Shown here: piece after piece, positions 35,553-47,197 of the stretch | How the letters are laid out: each line of letters opens with the position of its first letter | Position numbering within the stretch: position 1 is the first letter of the stretch | Assembly (NCBI RefSeq): GCF_910592395.1 | Contig: NC_088314.1 | Coordinates: 992,001 to 1,056,000, forward strand | Direction of reading: 5' to 3' | Source: Lineus longissimus | Taxonomy: Eukaryota; Nemertea; Pilidiophora; Heteronemertea; Lineidae | DNA length: 64,000 nt | Position numbers and translations under genes: made by a program | The notes under the pieces: model-generated | What the model was told of the DNA's origin: nothing | Databases searched by the model: none | What the model saw: the letters and a program-made list of their open reading frames with translations, nothing else

Positions 35553-38500
35553 CTGCAAGTAAGACCAGAAACATATAAGACATTGCACATGCGATGATTC
35601 AACCCAACCTCGGCTCGATGGGAGTCTCTCTGTGGGATTTCGTCAGGCACTAATAGTTATGCAATCAAACTTGTGCGTCGGTGTGAAGTGGTAAGCGACG
35701 ATGTGTCTTTGTCTCCAGTCCTTGACAGAGTGCTCAGGGGACAATGCGTTAAACCGAGTGAACACGGTGTCGTGAGTAATAAGGGTTTGATTGTGCTGAC
35801 GGACTCGGAGTGGTGTTCGTGCAGAAGAGATCAACTACCATTTTAATACCCCACGTTGAAGATCCCGCTCACCCCTCACTTTTGATATTCCAATTTTGTT
35901 TAAATGTGGTGATTGAGTAAATCCTGTTCAGCTGTGGTGACTGACAGATACCATCATATTGATTATCTATTTCTACCTGGCTACATGCTGTTATGGCCAA
36001 CCTGTTGCATGGTAATGGTATTGATGGCATGTTGGTTGTGAGGCAGTTATTGATACGGACTACAGCGATGACAACGACGATTAAAGTCAAAACAACACAC
36101 GACGAAAACTGAGGAAACTGACTCATATTGATTGAATATTGATGAGGTGCACACTGGACAAAATTAAAAAAGTAAAACATGTTTTACAAGTTAATGAAGG
36201 GTGTCCTGTTGTCCAAGCAACTGTGTTGGTGCGCTTTTGTGCTACACAATAGAGAGGTTGAAAAAAACGAACGCAACGTCACGTAGGTGAAACCGAGTCC
36301 CACATAGGTAACAAGGGAAAAGAGAGCATGACAGTTTTCTCAGCCTTCTATTGGGTAGACGCTCAGCCAAACACACACACTCTTTGGACAACTGGACACC
36401 AACAAAATTAGCAGACTTCACGAACGTAAAGGTGGGACGTCACAACCCGATGTTTCACCTTATTTTAATGTTCGTGCCCAGTTTATAGGATTGTATTTGA
36501 TAATTTCTCTTTCATTTGCTATCATGGCGTCGTGTGCTTGTCGATTATGTGCCCACTTCTGTTCCATGAGCTGGGGGAGGAAAGGTAACAGTTAGGGGGA
36601 GGACATGGTGGAAACAATGGGGCGGGAACTACGTTCAGGGAGTGAGGGTTTGGGTGGAATGCTTCATTAGGGGAGAAGTGCCGGTGTGGGGGTGTGGGGA
36701 GTCAGGGAAATTGTGGGAAGGATGTGCGATGACTGAGAACATAAGTTTCCAAAGTAACAATCCTGAAAGATAAAAGTCGGTAGCGTTCTAAAGTTAAAGG
36801 ATTTTGAATAGCATTTCATTAGAAATGGATAGCGTTTGGATAGTTTAACATGCTGAGAAAATATGGTGTCCCAACCGGGTATGATTATGTGAGCGAATGG
36901 CTCCAGTTTATTGGGTTGAACATTGTCAGTTCTCTCTCGTAGCGTATCTCTCGTCTCCTGACTCTCGCCGTATGCGCCCAACGGTCCTCCATCAGCTGAA
37001 AACATCATCATCAACCAATCAAAGAAGATATATAGTTTGTTACTTAAAACACCCTTGAAAACGTCCTGGACGTGGGGAACGTCAGCTCCGGTGTAGGCGA
37101 AATGGGACCTCACCAATTCGAATGGAGACGTAAACTCTCCGTCCACGCAACTGGACAAACGCCAGGCATAAATAAAGAGGCAATCTGCTTTCCAGGCTCA
37201 TCAAGAGCACAGACAGATTGAGACAACAAGAACATCGATACAATATAGACAATCCCTTGGCTTCGGTTGGAAGGCAGCTTGAGAGAAGGTAGAGACAGTA
37301 CACTGGGGCAAATATGAATAACATGGTTTCTTTCCCACCAGGCACTGCAGTTCGACGTTCGCACCGACCCGATAACCTACCGATTTATTCGCATCTCTAA
37401 ATGTCTTCATTTGGTTGAAATGATTGTGATAGTCTTGTGAGTCCTTCACGATGTCTTGTCGGTCTTTCTGCACCGCCTCTTCGGACTCCCTCACGCGCGC
37501 GTCAAACGTCTGCCGGACTTTACTGTCTCGGTCAGACATCTGTTGTTTAAGACCTTCTCGAAACAAACGCCTGAAAAAATAAAAAAAAGATGATTGCGTT
37601 TATATAGCGTGTCTCGTCAGTCTCAAAACAAAAACAAGAGACCATGCATCAACGTCACAGCGGCGTGTGCGCCGTCACAAATCTGTCCTGGTGACAACAT
37701 ATGTGTGACAAGCCCAGTGTGTCTTGAGGACAACCTGAATTCGTTCTGTCACAAGCCCACCCGCCAGCTGGTTCTCTTGAAGACAAGCCGAATTTGCCCT
37801 GTCACTATCCCGCCACTCAATCTTGAGGACAACCCGAACTCGTCCCGCCAAAAGCCTAGTTTGTCTTGCCGACGACTACGCAGGTCTCCATACATTAGTC
37901 TAGATGTTCAAAGTAGTGTTCCTTACACCATGCAATTCATTTCTATGGTAATGAGTACAGAGTACAGACTGCCCCGAGATATCATAATCATCAACATATA
38001 CCACAATCAGAGTGATCCACACCACAGGCAATAAGACCAAAATGATTAAGCGTTACACCTCATAGTAAAGACTTCTTGTAAGCCTTTAGCCGCAGGGGAC
38101 AACCCACAAACCAATTAAAAGTAGAGCCCATGGATTTAACTGTATTAGATCAGCAAAAAAGAACTGTTTATGCGAAGCATTCTGGGTCATCACGGTTTTG
38201 GAAGCAAATGAAAGCATGAACCTCCGTCAAACCTTCAAAAGCTATTTTATGATTGACTTCGAAAGAATCGGTGTCCCGTGTATCGTTTGTCCCCAATCAA
38301 TATATATCGCATGTTAATCTGTCATGTCCTCGTTTGGTGTTCTTTGATAAAAGGACATGGTGATTTAGTGGATTATAAGTAGACCGAATCGACATGTGGC
38401 ATGATATGTCACCGCTGCTGGTGACACGATACTAAGTATTAGCTGTTGATTGGTGCAATGTTGTAGCGAAGTATAAGTGATAACATAACTGTAGCATTCA

Positions 38501-41412
38501 CGGCGACCATTGTTTTATTCTGCGCCAAACGCTGCTTGGTGGTGCGACAACCATGTTAGGGTGTGATAAGCGTGGAGCATACAACATTGGTATTGGAAAG
38601 CAATTTCTATTTGTACGTTATTAAACTTGTTGATTATTCATCTGACGTATACTGTAAGTGCTATGGCATATTTACATCCGGATAGACGATGCTAGCATTT
38701 CATATAGACCAGCAACGCACCGGCTGAGAGTTTATATTGGAATTGATTCCTGCAAGAGTTGACGGACGGACGGGGGGGGGGGGGGCAGCTCAAAGGTGCT
38801 AGGTACTATGAACGTAAATCGATTTGCCACTGTTGCCATGCCATGGCTGTGTGGCGAGTAACGACTATGAAATCACCCCCGAATAGCAGATGAAGTTTGT
38901 ACCTAAATGAGATATATACTGATATATGAAAAGCAATAACCCGCTTTTCCGCCATCGGGTGTCCGGTCAAGAGATTTCACCGGAATATGAATAATTTCAT
39001 GCCGCAAGTATAGATTTATGCGATAGCCATTATTGTAAGTCCATTTAGCTAGAATTAGAAAATAAAACGAAGCTAACACGATAGCATTCAGGGTAACGTG
39101 CCCCATGCAATACATAAATCATACGTCAGCATTTACCAAATAATTTAGTCAAGTATGAATAATCTGAATAGGTCTTATATTCAGCCCAACTTGTCTTTCA
39201 CAAAGACCATTGAACTACCAAAGGAATCGTTCACAGGAACGAAACGTTTAAGCCTCTATGACAATCCAAATACATTTATTCATTTGCTAATGGTCAACTG
39301 AGGATTTTTATGATTGTTTTTAATGATTTGAGGCAACCTTCACAACCAGACGTAATTTACAGATTGGTTCCGATTGATTACGAAGTACAAAGGTATGAAA
39401 TGTTGTGTTTAACATAAGTTGAAGGGGTCTCAGTGATTGAAAAGACCAGTGTTTTAGGGGCCACTCAAAGTATAAGGCACTTTCCAGGGAGAACATTTGG
39501 ATGGCATTTTATGTGTGGAAAAGATCCTTGTTATACGAAACTATGCAAGATTAGTGATTTGCAGTAAGATTAAAATCCGCGAAATCGGCCATATCCGCAA
39601 ATTAGAACCATTGCACCGAATCTTCAGGATCAGCCGGCCACATCCACCAAAAAGGGATGAAGTGAACCAAACTTTCCCAATCACTTTGCCTGGCTCGATA
39701 TCAAATCTTTAGCCAAAGTGCACAACTTCTGTTAAGAAATATTGTCAACACCAAATATTAGATAAGGCAAACCAAGGCATTATACGATATAAGAAAAGGA
39801 ATGGATTTATTTATTTTAGGCTTATAATGTATTTATGTATGTTTGCCAAGACGACATATCAATGTATTCGTCTCCTCGGGGCTTGCATGAGTATTATTTT
39901 CAAAATCAATCACTCAATATTTAAAGGGGGTCTCATGTTGACCCACGAGTGATAATTGGCTGATATTTAAAACAGCACCTTTGATTTTATGGCTGAAATC
40001 ATTATTTCAAATGCTACTCGAGGGACAAGTTTCAATTTATAGCAACAATGAATGCAAAAACGCCATAAAACTCCATCTTGACCCTCAATGTATATTGACA
40101 TTGCTCAGCTTCCAGAAAACGCGCGTTGATGTGTAAAATTCTGCCGTGTGCAACTTTTGCCACAAGTTAAGTGGTACCGGTAGGGCGAGCAACCCTGTCT
40201 CCTGAAATATTACGGGCTCGGGATATGAAAAGCGGTAGGGGGAAGTTCTCTTGTTCACGTATCTACCCTCCAAACATCTTTTGGTACGTCAAAGCAGAAT
40301 CGTATTGCCTTCGCTCCATACACGAATCAGAAACGGCTAATTCGTTGTCGCCAAGACGTCCAATGTCACCAGAGTCGAGGTCTATACCCACGTGAAAGGA
40401 AGAATAGAAAAAAACGGTTTGCTTGCCCAATTAGTGTTACTTCAATTTTTCACGTTGGTTGTGACTTTCCGTGCGTCTTACCTAAATAACTTTGTCAATA
40501 TTGAACCCAGGCCACTGTTTCAATAACAGTAAACCACGAACTGCTTACTATTTCCTGTGTTATGTGTGAGTTTAACCACTATTCCATAGAAGAGGGCCAG
40601 TATTGGGTAGGAGATATTGCTTAATTTCGGCAATGTTCTAGAAACTTAGAGACGAAAACGATGGGAGCAAAGAAAAAATACTCAGTGTCCTTGAGTTTCT
40701 GTTTTGTTCCTGTCACTGCTCGATACTGTAAGGACTGTTATCGGTCCTGGCTATGGTAGGTCGACTGTCCTCGAGACAAAATTGTCCCTGTTAGGATGAT
40801 TTGTCATCAAGACGAACTGGTGTTCCTCAGGACGAATTGTTATTGGGACTAATTGTCCTCAGGACGGATTGTCCTCATGATAGATTGTGCTCATGACGTG
40901 TTGTCCCAAATACGAATTGTCATCAGGTCAAGACACACTTTCCTAAGGACGAATATTGTCTTCGGGACGAGTTAATGATTTGTGGGAGACTCTTACCTGT
41001 ATATTTCTTTCTCTGCCGGTGATCCGTAAGCCCACTTTTGATACGCCGTATGATACCGACTTCTGTGCATCTTCTGCATCAAGTCACTCCGCTGGTTGTT
41101 CTCCCAATGTGGTTCGACTGTCTCCAACATGGCCGTACGCCTCTGGGGCGGCGCCGGAGCTAGAGGGTTCACTTTGGAGGGAATTTTTCTAAAGTCCACA
41201 TTATCTATTGAAGTGATTAGTCTCGGAGGAAAAGGTTCATATACTGATGGTACGTGTATGTTTTGGAGGGTTTTCGGTCTTGTCATCGCTGTCGGGACGG
41301 CAGCTATCACAGGCGGCGTACAGACATAGGAATGAACGCTCTTTGCGGGAGACGGCGGGGTGGCCACGGGCGTCCCCTTCGGGCTGATCTTTGGCAGTGA
41401 CGTGGCTGCCAT
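35442..41412 (-). CDS. Unrecognised ~238-residue protein with three alternative C-terminal exons
   Basis: Common exons: 41412-40997 (416 nt from ATG MAATSLPKISPKG) and 37570-37381 (190 nt). The second ends in phase 0 at a GTAGGT donor and can join any of three last exons of 111 nt (36995-36885, 36570-36460, 35552-35442). Each combination is 239 codons including the stop. The N-terminal 140 residues are basic and proline-rich (NPLAPAPPQRR, LETVEPHWENN, AYQKWAYGSPAEKE). The middle is highly charged and helical (LFREGLKQQMSDRDSKVRQT, ESEEAVQKDRQDI), probably coiled coil. All tails begin LME and contain a NPINW motif. No signal peptide or membrane segment. I do not recognise the family. Size, charge, short Trp/Tyr motifs and an upstream X-box would fit a ciliary or microtubule-associated protein, which is inference only. 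An acceptor just upstream of the ATG (41427-41428) implies a separate 5' UTR exon. Confidence 0.75.
36460..36570 (-). other. Alternative terminal exon B (middle)
   Basis: A 111-nt exon after a CCTCCCCCAG acceptor (36571-36572). Thirty-six codons start LMEQKWAHNRQAHDAMIANE and end KYNPINWARTLK before TAA at 36462-36460. It is homologous to exons A and C, with identical length and phase. Confidence 0.8.
36885..36995 (-). other. Alternative terminal exon A (proximal)
   Basis: A 111-nt exon after acceptor TTTTCAG (36996-36997). Thirty-six codons start LMEDRWAHTARVRRRE and include FNPINWSHSLT before TAA at 36887-36885. It is the first alternative met after the shared donor at 37381. Its NPINW codons contain an AATAAA hexamer (36907-36912, minus strand) 20 nt before the stop. 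Confidence 0.8.
37571..40996. other. 3.4 kb intron of the three-tail gene
   Basis: No exon recognised. It holds degenerate GACAA/GAATT-type repeats at 37680-37860, a poly-G run at 38775-38786, and the degenerate tandem repeat at about 40745-40975. Open frames here are short. Confidence 0.55.
40745..40975. repeat. Degenerate ~18-20-bp tandem repeat (GACGAATTGTCCTCAG-like)
   Basis: About ten diverged copies of a unit resembling TCCTCAGGACGAATTG (for example 40834-40850, 40858-40876). It ends just before exon 1 of the three-tail gene. A similar but more worn series lies at 37680-37860 in the same intron. Confidence 0.6.
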
Positions 41413-42691
41413 CTTGGTCAGCACAACTAAAAAGAAGAAGTACATGTATATCATTGACCAACGACATTGAAAATCTACATTTTGGATCAATGATATGGCC
41501 CCAGAAGTCCTGACAAAAATGAAGATCAAAATACATATTCAATACCATATCCGTCAGAATACAATAGGGCCGGACACTTTTTCCAGGGGGAAATTTCTAC
41601 TTCTTTACCGGGCCGCGGTGTCGTCTGTGTCAGTGGATTTATACGCCGACCTCGATGCGCACAATGAAAGCTAAGCCTGCTTCGGTCATATTTTCATGCA
41701 TCGACATATAGTTGAATTCGTATACACCTTATTAATATCGCCTTGTGGCAAAATATATAAGGCTATGACGAAGTTTTAAAAGCCTTTATGCGAAGTGTTC
41801 ATGCTTGATTTCTTGAGGATCGTTTAATATGGAGTTATTTCTGTGAAGCAAAGAATATATGGTGTCCTTAATGCCAGAAAGCTTAGCCAAATATTGGCGA
41901 TGGATGAATACAAGGACTTTGGAAATATTTTAATCAAGCGAATATTACAATGATTGTGACTTGTGATCGACAACGCTGTATTTGGATTGATGGGACGCTT
42001 AGAAATATAGCTAATTGGTGAAAGTCTGACAAAGCGGTGATTCTCACTTTATATGTTAAATAAATTTGCATTCGGTCTAAAATGTGCAACAGAGCATAAA
42101 AGTGGGCATTGAACCAAGCATCAAGTTGCCTGAAACTGACAGTTACTCAGTGATAACAAGTTTCGGAAATTAGCTAGTGGTTGTGACATTGTCTCTTACG
42201 ACATCCTATACCAGCTGTTTTGAGTTGTATTTCATCAACAGTTTATACCACAGTTAGTGAGGATAGTCAATTAAATGCGTGCGGCTGCTTGATATTATAA
42301 GTCAACCACACAAATCACCCGCTTTTAAAACACTGTTCAAAACCCCGGTTCCAAACTAGGGTGCACGAAATGCCTTGGCGTGATTAAAGGCCGAAGGCTT
42401 TTACATATAGGCTATAGTCTCTATTAATGGACGGTGTGATTTATGACAGAACCTTTATGAAGACAACATAATCATATGACAGAAAATCACCTACCTTCGT
42501 CTAAACGTACGAAATTCCACCACAAATCCTCGAAGAATCAATGTTTTACACTTATCTAAGATATGAAAATATATCCCTTCATTATAAAATCTTCCCACCC
42601 AAGTTAAATTAAATGTGTACAAAATACTTCAATATGTGGACATAAGCACACGACAGGCCTTCTGTTGATCTATGGGTCACGTGATACAAAC

Positions 42692-42705
42692 GTCTCCTCG
42701 GCGAC
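42692..42705. promoter_or_regulatory. RFX X-box match
   Basis: GTCTCC-TC-GGCGAC fits the consensus RYYNYY-N(1-3)-RRNRAC at every position. A CACGTG E-box lies just upstream (42677-42684). A possible minus-strand 5' UTR donor (GTAGGT near 42494) lies about 200 nt downstream in the direction of the three-tail gene. X-boxes bound by RFX factors control ciliary genes. The link to this gene is inferred. Confidence 0.4.
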
Positions 42706-43888
42706 CAACGGGACGTTGCTCTTTTGTTGAATGGCGGGGTTTCTAATAATCACAGTGCGCGCTAATCGAGCCATGAATTATTTCGTGACGAGTTTTGCGA
42801 TAAGATTGAGCTAATCTCCGGCAACTTCATCGATTTTATGTTATAATTAATTGCTCGTGATGTGAAATAGCATCTAGTATGTAGCAGAACTTTGTCGCGA
42901 GTTCTGGGCCAAGCGGGATGACCAAGCGGCGGTGTGTCGGCGGCAATGCCGTCGTCTAGATATATAAAAACAATGCGTTTGTTTGCCTCATCCTCACCCC
43001 ACACACGGGTCCCCTCCTGATATTCCATACACGTCATTTGTTCGGTATCTTTGACCAAGAATTTTACTGAAAAACGTCAAAATCTGCATGAAAAACACGT
43101 TTTTCGGTGATCATTGGGGGCCGGTAGCCCCCCCCCCCCCGTAGCCGGTATATACTGTCCTAACGTCTTATTCCTAGTCTGCTGCTGGCGGAGTAGAATT
43201 GTGCCAGGAAAACCTTTCTGGTCAACCCTGCAGAGTTTCGCGAGTTTCGTCATCAATGATTTTGACAGGAACCCCACCTGGCGCCATCTGAGCTAAAAGA
43301 AATGGTACTGCGCGATTACTTAAAATTAAAAAATATCCCCGTCTTGAGGTGGACATTTTCCCCATTTTTAGAGAGGGGGGGGGGGGGGGACACGGGGAAC
43401 GAGTTATTCCATGCATAGGGGATTTTAAAGGCTCACGCCGTCTGCCCGTTTACATTGGTCGTCGCTTGAATGAAAATGACACACGCCACTACCGTAACCG
43501 TACCGGTTCTCCAGTAAATATATGTGAACGAACGGCGATCCCCTTTAAACATCCTGGCAGCAGTGTTTTTCAATCTACTCCGCCTCTCGATATGACGAAG
43601 AAGTATAAAAAGTTTGAATTTCAGGATGTCTTTAACTAATTCTGATTGGAGAAGTCACGGTCTGACAGAAATACATTTCCACCCCAATGTAGCCTCGAGA
43701 AATCTTGCTGCTGATACGAATCATCCCCGGAAGTACTCGAATGCATGGAATCAGTGCGTGCTGCTGTTTGAAAAAGTTTGTTTCGGTGGTTTTCTTCAGG
43801 ATATAATAATGATAAAGATAATAATGAAAATAATAACATGAACATGAATGAATAGATAACAAGATGACGAAAAAAAATAGAAAAAAAG

Positions 43889-43960
43889 GCAGATTCACCG
43901 GGAGTCGAACCCGTGACCAGCCGAACCACGGCCTAACACTCAAAGCGCTGTACCGTCAAT
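43889..43960 (-). pseudogene. tRNA-like fragment (degenerate tRNA or SINE head)
   Basis: On the minus strand a good T-arm (GGTCACGGGTTCGACTCCC) is followed by GGTGAATCTGCC and a T-run that would serve as a Pol III terminator. The 5' half (GACGGTACAGCGCTTTGAG) keeps only a weak box A and does not pair well with the 3' acceptor end. This favours a tRNA-derived pseudogene or SINE head over a working tRNA. Confidence 0.5.
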
Positions 43961-45431
43961 GCTTTCATGGTCTCGGAGGATTTTATTTGCCTGTTATCAA
44001 CGAGCCAGGTGATGCATGACCAGATGACATCCCTCTAATACCATTCACGTCGTCGCCATGTTGAAAACGCGCCGCAATTGTGACAAGGTTGCGCAGGTGG
44101 CAGAGTGATTAGCCGAAATAGTTCCAAGTAATCTCATATTTCGATAGTTGTACAGATTTTTCTCAATATATCGTATTTATACACCTCAGTGGTATAAAAG
44201 ATGAAGCTAGCAGTTGATTTCACGCTCGAATGGCCTTTTTGAAAAAGTTTTTAGAATCGAGGTCAACAGGGTCAAAAGAAATAGTTTTTGGCGCCAACGA
44301 TGTCAGCGACATGGCGGATTTGTTCTAAACTTCGAGTCGACTCCCTTGGAATCTATTCTTCCCATGCTCACTGTGCCGGCCGGCTGTGATTTGAAGGGAC
44401 AAATTAGGTTTGGGATCTCGGTAACCAAGATGACTTGTGTTCGAATTCCCTTCCGTGCACCTCCTCATTCTGCAGCATACTTATTCTCGCTAATAATGAT
44501 TTTGCAAGTGTTGTGAGGTGGTTTTGATATGTCTTGCAAATCTAAGGCCAACAGTTACATTCTGTTGGTGAGATCTTTATTGGAGTTGGTGATTGTTTAA
44601 ATGTTACCGTACTGTAGGTCTAATGTAGGCTTTAAAAATTCTGTTCTAAATTTGTGGTTCTGTTTAATTATATTCTTGCAGTTCGAAAAGGCTCTATGAT
44701 CTTGTGTTTAGCACTTATGCCTTAACGTGTGCGAGGGGAGGAGCATTTGGCTTATCTTAAATGTCTCAAAGAATTACTTTTATTGGCAACCAAGAGACGA
44801 ATACATTTTGATATGTCGTCTTGGCAAACATGCAAACATTTTTTGCAACTTAATCTTATTAAAGGGATACGCCGTCCGTAATTACTTATGGTCCAGTTAA
44901 ATAGAAATCTACTATGACACAATGCTGTAGTGCAGTAGGCCTAATTGTGAATACAAATTTTTTTAACTTGGTATTCATTGTATTTGTATCAGTCTACACA
45001 ACGCATCCTGACTCTCATGCGTTTGCGAGCTACCGCTAACGAGCTCCACTCTGGGCGAGTGATTCCATTTCGCCAGATTATTCAGTTTCACATTTTCTAC
45101 GAACCCGCTCCAATGGGGGCTGACATCTTGAATGCCGGTGATGACGCGGACCAATCAAATCTCGCCAACTGTACTACACATGTACAGTGCATGTGTACAT
45201 GCTGAATAAGCAGACTACACATTCGTTTTCTCCTAGTATTTACCCTATTTATTGCCGACAGTACAGTCATAATCACTCTGACTGTTCAGTCATCATTCAT
45301 CACAATATACAGACGACCTGAAGACGCAGTTTGGTGGATTTCTTTTATTGAATAAGTTAGATATCGCTGTTTGAAAAGGAGTGTGATTTCTCTTTTCTTG
45401 TCAGAACTTTCAGTTTCAGAAAAATCCTAAA

Positions 45432-47197
45432 ATGAACTGGTCAGGATATCTGAAGTGGTGGTCATGTACCGCCCTGCTTGTCTGTGTCATGTTCACGCAA
45501 GTGTACGGCTTGAAACCAAAGACGGAGGAGAACTGTGAAGGTTTGTATTGGTGATTGAATCTTTTCTGCTTTGCCAGGGCCAATGATTGATTTATAGGAG
45601 GCATGACTATGATAGCCAGGGCAGGGATGGCAGTGCTGTCGCTGACAAAGTGACATCAGACATGGCACAGATTGTAAGCCACACCATCGATTTCTACTTG
45701 GCTTAGAGTGTATAGCCTGTCGTCCAGTCATCGATCGTCCAACCCCAAATAGGGTCTACAGGCCATTCTTGCATTGGTTTGATCGTGATATTTAGGCTGT
45801 GTCTGAATGGGAGGGTGTGTGAAAATACCCACGCCTGGATTTGCCGCTGTTTAAACTATGGCCGTGACTCTTCAGTTGATGCTGAAGTTGTCCCATCCCA
45901 TGTAGACTGTCTAGACTATAGGCTAACCTAATGTTCTTTTATTTCAGTATGTGTGAAGTTTGTTACCAAATTTATGGCTGGCCTTCCTGATGATGAGAAG
46001 TATAACCAAGAAAAGATTGAAAAAAGACTTATCGAAACGTGCAAGACAAAGAAAGGAAAAGATGAACGATTTGTAAGTGCATAATAGATATTGACAATTC
46101 ACATTGGGTCTCATTTATTTAGGTATAAAGCTTTGCAGGTGTTTTTAAGCAAGTAAAGAAGTCCTCAACAGTTTACAAGTAGTAAATATGTCATTTTGGT
46201 TTTGGCTCAGTAATCTTGAATGTTGCCTTTGAAGTATGTAACTGGGATCGAATTTTAGCAATTTCATGGTCAACTGGTAAGAATTTGGGAGAGGGTCTGA
46301 TCATTGTCTTGTTTTCTTTTGCCTCTCTTCTTTGATCTGCCTTAGTAGCCCCTGTTCTACCCGAGCTCTAACTTCTAGGCAATTTCATTTCATTTCAGTG
46401 TTATACTATTGGTGCTGCAGAGACCTCTGCCACTAGGATGTTGAATGAATTAACTCGGCCTGCCAGTCTAGGAATGCCTGCTGGAAAGATTTGTGCAAAA
46501 ATTAATGACAAAATGGATAGCGTCTGTGACTTGAAATATGGTATGTAGGTTTCTTTGTGGCTGGTCACTGTGAAGGCTCTACACCTGGCTGAAAGGATGT
46601 TGAGACTGTGAGTGAAGTCTGAAAAAACCATCATCACATCCACATTTCGAGGATAGATTAAGCTGCTGTGTGACTTTCCAAGATTCCAAATTTAGTATAA
46701 GGCAACAAGTACAATGGGCAAATGTTGTTCATGTCAGACCATTCTCTGTGTTTCCACTATTGTCATCCTTATGCCTTGTTGCTGTATTGTGCCTATTTCT
46801 GTCATGGATACATAGATTGTATTTGGCAACCATGGAAACTAGTAAACAAACTGCCTACTGCATTGGCTTTTGAAAGATTGAAAAGGTTTACTAGTCTACA
46901 TTGTAAGTAGCTGGAGTTCAGATCTACATGTTTCATGGCTCATGCACAACATCTAGTGTGTCACTGTCAATGTGAGTCCCTCAATTTTTTCTCTTATTTT
47001 CAGAAAAACAGATCGATTTGGCATCGGTTAACTTCAGGAAATTGAAAGTGAAAGACTTGAAGCGCATCTTATCTGACTGGGATGAAAGCTGCAAAGGATG
47101 CACAGAGAAGACCGACTACATTAACAGGATCAAGGAACTTATGCCAAAACATGATCCAGAGGCTGCAGAGAAATTACGCCAGAGGGAGGAATTATAA
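45432..47197 (+). CDS. MANF: Mesencephalic astrocyte-derived neurotrophic factor (MANF/CDNF family)
   Basis: Secreted and ER-resident stress-response protein. Exons 45432-45540, 45948-46072, 46399-46540 and 47004-47197 join in frame to 190 codons including the stop (189 residues). Residues 1-26 are a signal peptide ([13 protein letters not shown]). The saposin-like N-terminal domain follows with the conserved cysteines [29 protein letters not shown] and SVCDLKY. The C-terminal SAP-like domain contains [19 protein letters not shown] and the CKGC redox-type motif (residues 155-158), then [15 protein letters not shown]. The protein ends REEL, a KDEL-like ER-retention variant (RTDL in mammals). 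The ATG follows TCCTAAA and precedes a clear signal peptide. Family assignment is certain. Invertebrates usually have a single MANF/CDNF member. Confidence 0.97.

Larger units (their letters stand above)
41427..45431. other. Intergenic region between the three-tail gene and MANF
   Basis: Contains the 5' flank of both divergent genes. Apart from the X-box match, a tRNA-like fragment at 43889-43960, poly-C and poly-G runs at about 43129-43141 and 43374-43389, and the promoter side of MANF, I see no gene. Small frames at 43100-43900 and 44200-44500 lack splice support or recognisable domains. Confidence 0.5.

Noticed and set aside
35869-36180. 103-codon minus-strand frame with a hydrophobic segment
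   Set aside because: It lies between alternative exons B and C and has no splice partner. The hydrophobic stretch is short and the composition is that of AT-rich intron.
36667-37158. 163-codon minus-strand frame across terminal exon A
   Set aside because: The frame is offset from the spliced frame. The real exon frame gives a tail homologous to exons B and C and stops at 36885.
43889-43960. Functional tRNA gene
   Set aside because: The T-arm and box B are good, but the acceptor stem does not pair and box A is poor, so I list it only as a tRNA-like pseudogene or SINE head.
45149-45168. ER stress response element (CCAAT-N9-CCACG) upstream of MANF
   Set aside because: CCAAT followed nine bases later by CCAAC matches only part of the second half-site. 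This is not enough to call, although MANF is known to be stress-induced.
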